Assembly (NCBI GenBank): GCA_947504185.1
Contig: CANNGJ010000018.1
Coordinates: 1-64,000, forward strand
Direction: 5' to 3'
Length of the DNA stretch: 64,000 nucleotides
DNA from: an uncultured Tenacibaculum sp.
GTDB taxonomy: Bacteria > Bacteroidota > Bacteroidia > Flavobacteriales > Flavobacteriaceae
The notes under the pieces were generated by a model. That model ran no database searches. It saw only the letters and a program-made list of their open reading frames with translations, and had not been told where the DNA came from. Numbering within the stretch: the first letter of the stretch is position 1; every line of letters starts with the position of its first letter. A program made the position numbers and the translations under genes. Positions 7,050 to 15,935 of this stretch are shown here, one piece after another.

Positions 7050-9077
7050 ATGACTAAGAATCCTTTATTACAAGATTTTAATACACCTCCTTTTTCTAAA
7101 ATCACAAACGCAGATTACAAACCTGCGATAGAAGAAGCTATAAAAATAGCAAAAGCAGAAATTGAAGCTATTGTAACAAATACAGCTACTCCAACTTTTG
7201 AGAATACAACAGTTGTTCTAGATTTTACTGGAGAAAAACTAAATAAAATAACATCTATTTTTTTCAACTTAAATTCAGCTGAAACTAATGATGAGATCCA
7301 AAAAATAGCACAAGAAATTTCTCCTTGGTTAAGTGAGTTTAGAAACGATATCACACTAAATGAAGATTTATTTAAAAGAGTGAAATCAGTTTTTGACACT
7401 AAAGAAACTTTAGATTTAACTCCAGAACAGCAAATGTTGTTAGATAAGCAATATAAAAGTTTTGCAAGAAACGGTGCTAATTTGAATGATGCTGATAAAG
7501 ATGAGTTACGTAAAATTGATGCTCAGTTATCAAAATTATCTTTAAAGTTCGGAGAAAATGTGTTGGCAGAAACCAATGCTTTCGAAATGCATTTAACTGA
7601 TGAAAACGATTTATCAGGATTACCAGAAAGTGTAAAAGAAGCAGCTAAAGAAATTGCAAAATCAAAAGAGAAAGAAGGTTGGGTTTTCACTTTAGATTAC
7701 CCTAGTTATATTCCTTTTATGACCTATGCTGACAATCGTGAATTGCGTAAGAAATTAGCGATTGCTAATGGTAAAAAAGGATTTCAACAAAACGATTTTA
7801 ATAATGAACAAATTGTTTTAGATATTGTTAATCTTCGTCATAAACGTGCAAATTTATTAGGATATAAAACACATGCTCATTTTGTTTTAGAAGAACGAAT
7901 GGCAGAAACACCAGAAAAAGTTTTATCTTTTTCTAACGATTTATTAGCCAAAGCGAAACCAGCTGCGCAACGTGAATTTACTAATTTAGAAAACTACGCA
8001 AAGAAATTAGATGGAATTGATCAATTACAAAAATGGGATGGCGCTTATTATTCTGAAAAATTAAAGAAAGAATTATTTTCTTTAGATCAAGAACTGTTAA
8101 AACCATATTTCAAACTAGAAAATGTTATTGATGGTGTTTTTGAAATAGCGAGTAGATTGTTCGATTTGCAATTCGAAGAAATTGATTCAATAGATAAATA
8201 TCATGAGGATGTAAAAACATATAATGTTACCGATTTAAAAGGAAACTTTATTTCTCATTTTTATGCAGATTTTCATCCAAGACCTGGAAAACGTAATGGA
8301 GCGTGGATGACTTCTTACAAATCACAGCAAATCAAAAATGGAGTAAACGAGCGTCCGCAAGTTTCAATTGTTTGTAATTTTACAAAACCAACCGAAACAA
8401 AACCATCACTTTTAACTTTTAATGAAGTAACTACTCTGTTCCATGAATTTGGCCATGCTTTACATGGAATGTTAGCAAATACAACTTATAATAGTTTATC
8501 AGGAACTTCTGTTTCTTGGGATTTTGTTGAGTTACCAAGTCAGATTTTAGAAAATTGGTGTTATGAAAAAGAAGCTTTAAAATTATTTGCTAAACATTAT
8601 GAAACCGGGGAAGTAATTCCAATGGAATATGTTACGAAAATAAAAGAATCTGTTAGTTTTCATGAAGGAATGCAAACCTTACGCCAGTTAAGTTTTGGTT
8701 TACTTGATATGTCTTGGCACGGTGGTGAATCGCCACAGACAATTGATTCCGTTAAAGAATTTGAATCAAAAGCTTTTGCTAATACTAAACTATATCCTGA
8801 TGTTGCCGAAAACTGTATGAGCACTGCTTTTTCTCATATTTTTCAAGGCGGATATTCTGCTGGGTATTATTCATACAAATGGGCAGAAGTTTTAGATGCT
8901 GATGCTTTTGAATATTTCTTAGAAGAAGGTATTTTTAATAAAGGAGTTGCTGATAAATTTAAAGACAACGTTTTATCTAAAGGTGGTACAGAAAAACCTA
9001 TGGAATTGTATAAACGATTCCGAGGAAAAGAACCAAAACCTGATGCATTGTTAAAACGTGCAGGATTGTTAGAATAA
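7050..9077 (+). CDS. M3 family zinc oligopeptidase (Dcp/oligopeptidase A-like)
   Basis: A 675-residue thimet-oligopeptidase-family enzyme without a signal peptide, so it should act on short peptides in the cytosol. The zinc motif HEFGHALH lies near residue 470, with the third ligand glutamate expected in the following helix (SWDFVELPSQILENW). Length and the C-terminal RFRGKEPKPDALLKRAGLL match dipeptidyl carboxypeptidase/oligopeptidase A. It lies between two hairpins and is probably monocistronic. Confidence 0.95.
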   Translation: MTKNPLLQDFNTPPFSKITNADYKPAIEEAIKIAKAEIEAIVTNTATPTFENTTVVLDFTGEKLNKITSIFFNLNSAETNDEIQKIAQEISPWLSEFRNDITLNEDLFKRVKSVFDTKETLDLTPEQQMLLDKQYKSFARNGANLNDADKDELRKIDAQLSKLSLKFGENVLAETNAFEMHLTDENDLSGLPESVKEAAKEIAKSKEKEGWVFTLDYPSYIPFMTYADNRELRKKLAIANGKKGFQQNDFNNEQIVLDIVNLRHKRANLLGYKTHAHFVLEERMAETPEKVLSFSNDLLAKAKPAAQREFTNLENYAKKLDGIDQLQKWDGAYYSEKLKKELFSLDQELLKPYFKLENVIDGVFEIASRLFDLQFEEIDSIDKYHEDVKTYNVTDLKGNFISHFYADFHPRPGKRNGAWMTSYKSQQIKNGVNERPQVSIVCNFTKPTETKPSLLTFNEVTTLFHEFGHALHGMLANTTYNSLSGTSVSWDFVELPSQILENWCYEKEALKLFAKHYETGEVIPMEYVTKIKESVSFHEGMQTLRQLSFGLLDMSWHGGESPQTIDSVKEFESKAFANTKLYPDVAENCMSTAFSHIFQGGYSAGYYSYKWAEVLDADAFEYFLEEGIFNKGVADKFKDNVLSKGGTEKPMELYKRFRGKEPKPDALLKRAGLLE

Positions 9078-9079
9078 AT

Positions 9080-9113
9080 AAAAAAGAGAATTCAAATTTG
9101 AATTCTCTTTTTT
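9080..9113. terminator. Bidirectional terminator between M3 peptidase and glycosyltransferase
   Basis: A near-perfect long palindrome: A-rich arm with GAGAATT (9080-9092) pairs with AATTCTC and T run (9101-9113). A/T tails on both sides allow termination of both convergent genes. It overlaps the stop codon of the minus-strand gene. Confidence 0.9.
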
Positions 9114-10338
9114 ATTTATTCTTCTCTTCAATCCACTTACTCATATATTTTGTAGCCTGCAGAGTTTGATGCTGTAATAAACTTCCAAAGAAATTTTGAG
9201 TACGATGTGCATTTAAGTTTTCTTGGAGGTTTTTAATTTGATTTATAAATGGCTGCTCTAACTTTTCTTTATCATAAAATTGATTAATTATTTCAATTCC
9301 ATTTTGCTGAGATCTTTCCCATAATTTTTTATTAGAATATAACTCAACGGCTTTGTTAGAAAACGCTGTAAAATCATCTTTTACAAAACCATTCCATTCA
9401 AAAGCATCATACATTCCTTCAGAACCTATTGTAGTAGTTACAGATGGGGTTCCACAAATCATAGCCTCAGTTAGTTTCCCTTTAATTCCAGCACCAAAAC
9501 GTATTGGAGCCAAAATAACTTTTGCGTTACGCACAACTTCAATAGCATCCTCAGCAAAACCTTTCACCATAAAACCTTCTTCAGGTTTATGCAATTGTTG
9601 AATCTGCTGCGTAACATATGCTCCATAAATATGCATTTCAACTTTTGGCAATTGCTTTCTAATATTTTTCCAAATAGATTTTAATTGTAATACAGCATCA
9701 ACATTAGGAGCGTGAAAAAAATTTCCTATAAATACAAAGTGTTCTCTTTCTTTTAAAGATTTCCAATCAGCAATAGTTTTTTCATTAATTGCATCTAATA
9801 AGAAAGGAAGATGGTATAACAACTTTTCATCAATCTTAAAAACATCCTTAAGTAACTTTAGTTCATAACTGGAAATAATTAAACTTAAATCGCATCGTAA
9901 AATTGAGGCTATTTCACGTTTTGCATCGTCTGATTGCAATAAGGCTTCGTTTGTGAACTCCTCACCTTTTTTTAATTGCTTATGACGTGTTTTACGTAAA
10001 AAATGTAAATCCTCAGTATCTAAAACTCGTAAAGTATTTGGGCTATTTTCAGCTACACGCCAACCAAATTGTTCTTCCATCATAAAACGATCGAACAACA
10101 CAATATTTGGCTGTAGGTCTTTTATAAAAACATCAAAAGAAGAAGAATTTAATTCAATAGAAACCTCTTTAATTTCTAAGCTAGTTAAATCAATTGAATT
10201 CTCTGTTTTTTGAGCTGGTGTTGCAAAAGTTATAGTATAACCTTTGTTTTTAAAAACCTCAATTAACTGTAACATTCTGTTACCAGCTCCTGTTGTTTTT
10301 TCTACCCAAACATATCCAATTATTAAAAGTGCTTTCAT
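9112..10338 (-). CDS. Glycosyltransferase family 4-like protein
   Basis: A 408-residue GT-B fold glycosyltransferase. The N-terminal acceptor domain contains TGAGNRMLQLIEVFKNKGY. The C-terminal donor domain contains VFIGNFFHAPNVDAV and the sugar-nucleotide region APIRFGAGIKGKLTEAMICG, with the E of KLTEAM in the position of the GT4 EX7E motif. Donor and acceptor are unknown; it is not inside a polysaccharide cluster. It has its own -7 box and ends in the shared terminator. Confidence 0.85.
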   Translation of the reverse strand: MKALLIIGYVWVEKTTGAGNRMLQLIEVFKNKGYTITFATPAQKTENSIDLTSLEIKEVSIELNSSSFDVFIKDLQPNIVLFDRFMMEEQFGWRVAENSPNTLRVLDTEDLHFLRKTRHKQLKKGEEFTNEALLQSDDAKREIASILRCDLSLIISSYELKLLKDVFKIDEKLLYHLPFLLDAINEKTIADWKSLKEREHFVFIGNFFHAPNVDAVLQLKSIWKNIRKQLPKVEMHIYGAYVTQQIQQLHKPEEGFMVKGFAEDAIEVVRNAKVILAPIRFGAGIKGKLTEAMICGTPSVTTTIGSEGMYDAFEWNGFVKDDFTAFSNKAVELYSNKKLWERSQQNGIEIINQFYDKEKLEQPFINQIKNLQENLNAHRTQNFFGSLLQHQTLQATKYMSKWIEEKNK

Positions 10339-10346
10339 ACAATTTT

Positions 10347-10354
10347 CAAAGGTA
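10347..10354 (-). promoter_or_regulatory. -7 box of the glycosyltransferase gene
   Basis: On the minus strand the bases read TACCTTTG, a perfect -7 box that ends 8 bp before the ATG at 10338, so the leader would be extremely short. A well-spaced -33 element was not found. Confidence 0.4.
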
Positions 10355-10445
10355 AAACAAATCTTACCAATAATATAAACTCAATCAAAAGAGAACAAAA
10401 GTCTTGGTTATTGTTCTACGACTAAAACAAATCTAAAAACCTTTA

Positions 10446-10474
10446 TTGCAAGTCAGTTAGATTGTGTAATTTTG
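10446..10474 (+). promoter_or_regulatory. lpdA promoter
   Basis: TTG at 10446-10448 and TAATTTTG at 10467-10474, 18 bp apart, a full match to the Bacteroidota -33/-7 consensus. It lies 34 bp upstream of the lpdA ATG. Confidence 0.75.
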
Positions 10475-10508
10475 TAGTTATAATTCTGAAAAACAAAATA
10501 TAAAACAG

Positions 10509-11909
10509 ATGAAATACGATTTAATCGTTATTGGTTCTGGACCAGGTGGATATATCGCTGCCATCAGAGCTTCTCAATTAGGTTCTAAAGTTGCTATTAT
10601 CGAAAAATACTCGACTTTAGGTGGTACATGTACAAATGTTGGATGTATTCCTTCCAAGGCATTATTAGATTCTTCTCACCATTTTTACGATGCTATAAAG
10701 CATTTTGACGAACACGGAATTTCTGTTGAAAATCCTACGTTTGATTTTGGTAAAATGGTAGATCGTAAAGATAAAGTTGTTGAAACTACTACAGGTGGAA
10801 TCAAATACTTAATGGATAAAAATAAGGTTGATGTTTACGAAGGTTTAGGTTCTTTTGAAGATGCTACACATGTAAAAATTAGTAAAAATGATGGTACCTC
10901 AGAAGTTATTGAAGGGACTAATGTTATTATTGCTACAGGTTCTAAACCATCAACATTACCATTTATATCTATTGATAAAGAGCGTATAATTACTTCTACC
11001 GAAGCTTTAAAATTAAAAGAAGTACCAAAACACTTATTAGTAATTGGTGGTGGAGTTATCGGATTAGAATTAGGTTCTGTTTACAAGCGTTTAGGTGCTG
11101 ATGTAACAGTAATCGAATATGCTCCTAAAATCACTCCAACTATGGATGCTGATGTTTCTAAAGAGCTTAACAAAGTGCTAAAGAAACAAGGAATGAAGAT
11201 TAACGCAAATCACGGTGTAACTTCGGTTGAAAGAAATGGTGATGAAGTTGTTGTTAAAGCTACCAATAAAAAAGGGGAAGAAGTTGTATTTACTGGAGAC
11301 TATTGTTTAGTAGCTGTAGGTCGTCGTCCTTATACAGATGGTTTAGGTTTGGATAAAGCTGGTGTTAAAGTTACAGATAGAGGTATGGTTGAAGTAAATA
11401 ACCATTTACAAACGAACGTAGCAAACATTTATGCTATTGGTGATGTTGTTCGTGGAGCAATGTTAGCGCATAAAGCAGAAGAAGAAGGAAATGTTGTTGC
11501 TGAATATTTAGCAGGGCAAAAACCTCATATTGATTATAACTTAATTCCTGGAATTATTTACACGTGGCCAGAAGTTGCTGCTGTAGGTAAAACCGAAGAT
11601 GAATTAAAAAATGCTGGTGTTGATTATAAAGCTGGAAAATTCTCAATGCGTGCTTTAGGTCGTTCTAGAGCTAGTGGAGATTTAGACGGATTTGTAAAAG
11701 TATTAGCCGATAAAAATACGGATGAAATTTTAGGAGTACACATGGTAGGTGCTCGTGTAGCTGATTTAATTATGGAAGCTGCAGTAGCAATGGAATACAG
11801 AGCTTCTGCTGAAGATTTAGCTCGTATCTGCCATGGACACCCAACATATTCTGAAGCAGTAAAAGAAGCTGCTAAAGCTGCTTGGGATGGTAAACCTTTA
11901 AATTCTTAA
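10509..11909 (+). CDS. lpdA: Dihydrolipoyl dehydrogenase (E3)
   Basis: A 466-residue FAD-dependent disulfide oxidoreductase that reoxidises lipoyl groups of 2-oxoacid dehydrogenase complexes with NAD+. It shows the FAD-binding GSGPGGYIAAIRA near the N terminus, the redox disulfide GGTCTNVGCIPSKALL, the NAD-binding GGGVIGLELGSVYKRLG, and the C-terminal catalytic HGHPTYSE of the dimer partner. The gene is monocistronic with a strong promoter and terminator, and not beside E1/E2 genes. Confidence 0.96.
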   Translation: MKYDLIVIGSGPGGYIAAIRASQLGSKVAIIEKYSTLGGTCTNVGCIPSKALLDSSHHFYDAIKHFDEHGISVENPTFDFGKMVDRKDKVVETTTGGIKYLMDKNKVDVYEGLGSFEDATHVKISKNDGTSEVIEGTNVIIATGSKPSTLPFISIDKERIITSTEALKLKEVPKHLLVIGGGVIGLELGSVYKRLGADVTVIEYAPKITPTMDADVSKELNKVLKKQGMKINANHGVTSVERNGDEVVVKATNKKGEEVVFTGDYCLVAVGRRPYTDGLGLDKAGVKVTDRGMVEVNNHLQTNVANIYAIGDVVRGAMLAHKAEEEGNVVAEYLAGQKPHIDYNLIPGIIYTWPEVAAVGKTEDELKNAGVDYKAGKFSMRALGRSRASGDLDGFVKVLADKNTDEILGVHMVGARVADLIMEAAVAMEYRASAEDLARICHGHPTYSEAVKEAAKAAWDGKPLNS

Positions 11910-11930
11910 AAAGAATTTTATTATAATTTT

Positions 11931-11961
11931 AAAAAGCAACCTCAAATGAGGTTGCTTTTTT
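11931..11961 (+). terminator. lpdA terminator
   Basis: A hairpin with arms AAAAAGCAACCTC and GAGGTTGCTTTTT and a short A-rich loop, ending in a T run, 21 bp after the lpdA stop. Confidence 0.88.
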
Positions 11962-12074
11962 AGTTTGACTCTCTTCCTATTTTAAGTTAACTTCGTTAGT
12001 GTTTAATATTAATAATTAAAATGGATTTATACTCTTAAATTAATTATTTCCTTACTTATATATTCTAATAAAGA

Positions 12075-12971
12075 ATGAAAAAAAAAATTGACAATATTAC
12101 TATAACAAATAAGAGTTGGGAGATAGAAAACATCTCTATTTCTCACAACATTGTCAACTATAATTCATTTGAAAAAAGAATATCTAAAGACAATAAGGAA
12201 TTAGTACGTTTACATTTTGGGCTAAGTGGTAATTATGATTTTAAACACAGGCAACTAAATTCAGAATTCTCTTTTACTGGTCATCATAATAACATTATGT
12301 ATTCTGACGGACTTGAAATAGAAGTTATAAATAAAAGCAAACAAATTGAAACTTTTGGGGTTAACATATCAACCGAATCTTTTATCAATATAGCTCAAAA
12401 TGGCACTGATTCTTTAAAGCGTTTTTCTGAAGACATATTACGTAAAAAAAGTGTTATTCTCTCAAAACATTGGAAACCGAATAATTTTAAAATTCAATCT
12501 GTAATAAATGAAATAATTAATTGTTCATATACTAATGAATTAAAAAATCTTTTTTTACTTTCTAAAAGTATTGAATTACTTGTATTACAGGCAGAACTTT
12601 ACAATAAAAGAGTTGAAACCAATTTCATAAAATCAAATATTGACAAACAAAAATTGTTTGAAGCAAAAGAGGTTTTATTATCTACAATTGATAATCCACC
12701 AACAATTGTGGAGCTATCTAAATTGGTTAATCTAAATGAGTACAAACTAAAAAAAGGTTTCAAAGAATTGTTTGGAACAACGGTTTTTGGTTATATCCAT
12801 AAAATACGAATGACTTTAGCAAAACGACTTCTTTTAGGAACTGAAAAATCTGCGAAAGAAGTTGCTTATGAAATAGGTTATAGTTCGCCACAGCATTTTT
12901 CAAAAGCTTTTAAAAAGGAATTTGGTCAAACACCAAATAGTATTAGAAATTATCCTAATCGTATAATCTAA
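12075..12971 (+). CDS. AraC family transcriptional regulator
   Basis: A 298-residue regulator. The N-terminal two thirds are an unrecognised, probably beta-rich sensing domain. The C-terminal AraC/XylS double helix-turn-helix (about residues 205-295) contains TIVELSKLVNLNEYKLKKGFKE-type first HTH and the signature EVAYEIGYSSPQHFSKAFKKEFGQTP. The small SRPBCC lipoprotein gene follows 43 bp downstream and is the likely target or partner. Together they form a two-gene accessory block between lpdA and ppiD. Confidence 0.88.
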   Translation: MKKKIDNITITNKSWEIENISISHNIVNYNSFEKRISKDNKELVRLHFGLSGNYDFKHRQLNSEFSFTGHHNNIMYSDGLEIEVINKSKQIETFGVNISTESFINIAQNGTDSLKRFSEDILRKKSVILSKHWKPNNFKIQSVINEIINCSYTNELKNLFLLSKSIELLVLQAELYNKRVETNFIKSNIDKQKLFEAKEVLLSTIDNPPTIVELSKLVNLNEYKLKKGFKELFGTTVFGYIHKIRMTLAKRLLLGTEKSAKEVAYEIGYSSPQHFSKAFKKEFGQTPNSIRNYPNRII

Positions 12972-13014
12972 TTAAATTGAATAGTTTCATTTTTGGTTTA
13001 TTAAAACTAAAACA

Positions 13015-13524
13015 ATGAAACTTAGACTATCAATATTAATGATGTTACTATTATTAATAGGTTGCAACTCAAAAAAACAAAATAAGATTATGATAATAAA
13101 AAAAGAAATTGAATTTAACACCAATAAAAAGAAAGTTTGGAATTTATTAACCAACCCAAAAATGACAAAACAATATATGTTTGGATGCGAAGTTTTATCC
13201 GATTGGAATGTTGGAAATACAATTATCTGGAAAGGGTATACAGAAGATGGGAAGGAAGTTATCTACGTAAAAGGGGAAATTACAGAAATCATTCAGGGAG
13301 AAAAAGTATCATTTACAATGTTTGACCCAAATATTGGAATTAAAGACATCCCAGAGAATTATGTAAACTTGACATATGAATTAACACAAATGAAAAATAA
13401 AACTAGACTTACAATTGTTCAAGGAGACTTTAGTGGAGCAGAAAATGCTGAGAAGCGATTTGAAGAATCCAAAGGGGGTTGGGATATGGTAATACCCCTA
13501 ATGAAAAAATTAGTTGAAAAATAG
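13015..13524 (+). CDS. SRPBCC/AHSA1-like protein with a lipoprotein signal
   Basis: 169 residues. Residues 1-17 form a hydrophobic signal with lipobox LLIGC, so export and lipid anchoring are predicted. From residue 26 on (MIIKKEIEFNTNKKKVWNLL) it is a typical START-like SRPBCC domain of the activator-of-Hsp90-ATPase (AHSA1) type, usually cytosolic and often starting at exactly this methionine. An internal ATG at 13090 would give the cytosolic form. Ligand unknown. It follows the AraC regulator gene and is followed by a degenerate repeat. Confidence 0.75.
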   Translation: MKLRLSILMMLLLLIGCNSKKQNKIMIIKKEIEFNTNKKKVWNLLTNPKMTKQYMFGCEVLSDWNVGNTIIWKGYTEDGKEVIYVKGEITEIIQGEKVSFTMFDPNIGIKDIPENYVNLTYELTQMKNKTRLTIVQGDFSGAENAEKRFEESKGGWDMVIPLMKKLVEK

Positions 13525-13530
13525 CAATCA

Positions 13531-13630
13531 CATAACAAAGACGTGTATAATTAATTAGCAGTAGTCGCTTAATAAGCGTATTAGTTTTATACAAACATAT
13601 TAACAAAGCTAACAAACACAAATTTTAGGG
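13531..13630 (+). repeat. Degenerate flavobacterial intergenic repeat, copy A
   Basis: This 100-bp stretch right after the SRPBCC gene begins TAACAAAGACGTGTATAATT and ends with a TTAACAAAGCTAACAAACAC-like segment. It shares order and partial sequence with the better-preserved copy at 33263-33393: TAACA..CGT.TAT..ATT.ATT at the start and TTAACAAA...ACAAACA at the end. Similar non-coding sequences are familiar from other Flavobacteriia, but the boundaries here are approximate. Confidence 0.45.
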
Positions 13631-13651
13631 CAGTCACTTTTAAAATCACAG

Positions 13652-13692
13652 CAATTAAAAAGCCGAACTCATTGAGTTCGGCTTTTTAATTG
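13652..13692. terminator. Bidirectional terminator before ppiD
   Basis: A 20-bp perfect inverted repeat centred at 13672 (core AAAAAGCCGAACTC/GAGTTCGGCTTTTT). It has A and T tracts on both sides and can end both the plus-strand SRPBCC gene and the minus-strand ppiD gene. Confidence 0.92.
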
Positions 13693-13706
13693 TATGACTT
13701 GTATGC

Positions 13707-15824
13707 TTACTGAATTCCGTAAAAAGAACTCATATTATCTTCAATATTAGAAGCTTTTTTAATTGCTTCATACATTTGGAAAGTTTTATTTTTTCTTTCG
13801 TTAGCTAAACGCTTTCTAAATGTTTCATAGTTAGGTAAAGCAGTTGGTGCTTCTTTCGATTCTACTTCGAAAGCAAATACCCCTTTATCTCCTACTACAT
13901 TTTTAACTACAGTTTTCTCTTTAGCATTTAACATCGCTCCAATTACTTTTGGCTCGTTACCTACACCAGATAATGTTGGAGACTTTAAATTAACATCTTT
14001 TGCAGTTTTAACTGTTTGAGTTACCGACTTAGCGATATCAGCTAATGTAGATCCGCTAATTTTATCTTCGATCATTTTAGCTTTTCTTTCGTTCGTTAAA
14101 ATAGGACGAACTCTAGAAATTGCTTTATCAACTGGCATTAAACCTTTTTCAGTCATTCCTGTTAATACAGCAACAATATAACCACCTTCAATATCAAAAC
14201 GCTTATAGCTTCCTACTTCATTGTCTTTATCGAAAGACCAAGTAATAATTTCTCTTTCGTTACCAATCCCTGGTACTGTTTCGTCTAAAGACTTTAAACC
14301 TATCGCTGGCTGAGAAGTTAAACTTTTTTCTTTTACTACATCATCAAAGTTTTTACCGTTTGCTAAATCTAAAGCAAAAGTTTCAGCATTTTGGAAAATA
14401 GTATTTTCAGTAGCTTCAGAAGCTTCAATTTTTCTACCAAACGTTGCTAACTTAACAACTGGCTGAAAGTTCTTTTGATCGTCAATTTTAATAACGTGGA
14501 AACCAAATGGTGTTTTTACAACTCCCATATCTCCTTTTTTACCTTCAAAAACAAAGTCTCTAAAACCTGGTACCATTCTGTTGTAACCAAACCAATCGTA
14601 GAATCCACCTTTTTCAGCAGAACCTTTATCTGAAGACATCTCTTTTGCTAAATCAGCAAATTTAGATTTGTTTGCTTTTACTACCGTTAATAAACTATCA
14701 GCTGTTACTTTAGCTTCTGCTTCTGTTTGAGTTACATCTGCACCTGCACTAGAAGCTCCAACAAAAGGAATTAAGATATGACTTGCTTGCGCAGAATCTG
14801 GTAATTGAGTTACCTCAGTTACTTTTGATAATTTAAAGTGTCCTGCATCTTTATAAGGTCCGAAAACATCTCCAGCCTTACCGTTAAAAATTTCTTCAGC
14901 AATTACTTGAGGAACTTGAACTTTAAACTTTAAAGCTTCATCTAAATTGATATCAGATTCGTTTTCTTCAAAAAACTCAGCATAATCTGTTGCGTTTTTT
15001 AATCCTTTAATAACAACTCCTCTATCTTCAGAGTTTTCAATTAACTTAGCAACTTCTGCTTTAATTGCATTTTCATCTTCAGTAGTTGGTGTAATATTAA
15101 ACTTTACAAAGTTAATATCTCTAGATGCTTCTACTTGAAAATCATTTTTATGATTATCAATATAATTTTGAACATCACTCTTTTTTAATACTACTAAACT
15201 ATCTGCTATTGAAGTATAAGGAACGTACACATACTTTCCTGTTACTTTCGTGTTTTCATTTATATAATTAGCTTCAGCTTCTTTTAAAGAAGATCCTAAA
15301 CCAGCTGCTACTAAATTATCGTATGTTGTTTTTTCTATATTGTTTTTTAATGAAACCATATAGTTTTGCCAATTTTTCCAATCAGCACCATTTTCTTCTT
15401 TTATAGTTGCTAAAAACTCTTTGAATTTAGCTTTATCGAAAATTCCTGAAGTTTGGAATCTTGGATCGTTTTGAACAAATTGCGTATCGTATAAAGCATT
15501 CATGATATCTTCATCACCAACAGTAATACCAGCTTCTTCTAATTGAGTTTGGTAAATTTTTTGTCTGATTAAGTTATTCCAAACAGTTTTAGCTGCTTGC
15601 ATTTCAGAAACTCTATTTCCTGTTTGCGCTTTATATGCATCTAAAGCTTCTGCAAACTGCTGACGAGTAATGGCTTCACCATTTACTTCACCTACTTCGT
15701 TTACTTTACTTGCGTTGAAAAAATCTGATATTGTAGAAGGGTCTAATACAAAAGCAAAAAGTGCTAAACCAATTACAAGAATTAAGAACATTGAACGTTC
15801 TCTAATTTTCGATAAAATTGCCAT
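13707..15824 (-). CDS. ppiD: PpiD-like peptidylprolyl isomerase/periplasmic chaperone
   Basis: 705 residues. The N terminus is MAILSKIRERSMFLILVIGL, giving a single membrane anchor at about residues 12-28, followed by a SurA-N-like chaperone domain (about 40-220). One parvulin rotamase domain (about 345-455, QASHILIPF to FGFHVIKI) has the usual parvulin ends. It should help outer-membrane proteins fold after Sec export. It is longer than E. coli PpiD (about 620 residues) because of a long C-terminal part. It is the downstream member of the envelope gene group starting at coaX. Confidence 0.9.
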   Translation of the reverse strand: MAILSKIRERSMFLILVIGLALFAFVLDPSTISDFFNASKVNEVGEVNGEAITRQQFAEALDAYKAQTGNRVSEMQAAKTVWNNLIRQKIYQTQLEEAGITVGDEDIMNALYDTQFVQNDPRFQTSGIFDKAKFKEFLATIKEENGADWKNWQNYMVSLKNNIEKTTYDNLVAAGLGSSLKEAEANYINENTKVTGKYVYVPYTSIADSLVVLKKSDVQNYIDNHKNDFQVEASRDINFVKFNITPTTEDENAIKAEVAKLIENSEDRGVVIKGLKNATDYAEFFEENESDINLDEALKFKVQVPQVIAEEIFNGKAGDVFGPYKDAGHFKLSKVTEVTQLPDSAQASHILIPFVGASSAGADVTQTEAEAKVTADSLLTVVKANKSKFADLAKEMSSDKGSAEKGGFYDWFGYNRMVPGFRDFVFEGKKGDMGVVKTPFGFHVIKIDDQKNFQPVVKLATFGRKIEASEATENTIFQNAETFALDLANGKNFDDVVKEKSLTSQPAIGLKSLDETVPGIGNEREIITWSFDKDNEVGSYKRFDIEGGYIVAVLTGMTEKGLMPVDKAISRVRPILTNERKAKMIEDKISGSTLADIAKSVTQTVKTAKDVNLKSPTLSGVGNEPKVIGAMLNAKEKTVVKNVVGDKGVFAFEVESKEAPTALPNYETFRKRLANERKNKTFQMYEAIKKASNIEDNMSSFYGIQ

Positions 15825-15935
15825 ACGTCATTTATTTTATTAACAGTGTGCGAAAATACAATTTCATAGTATATAATGCAATGTTTTTTTATGCTGTTTT
15901 TGAGGTAGTTCAGCATAAAGAGTATAAAGTAATAC

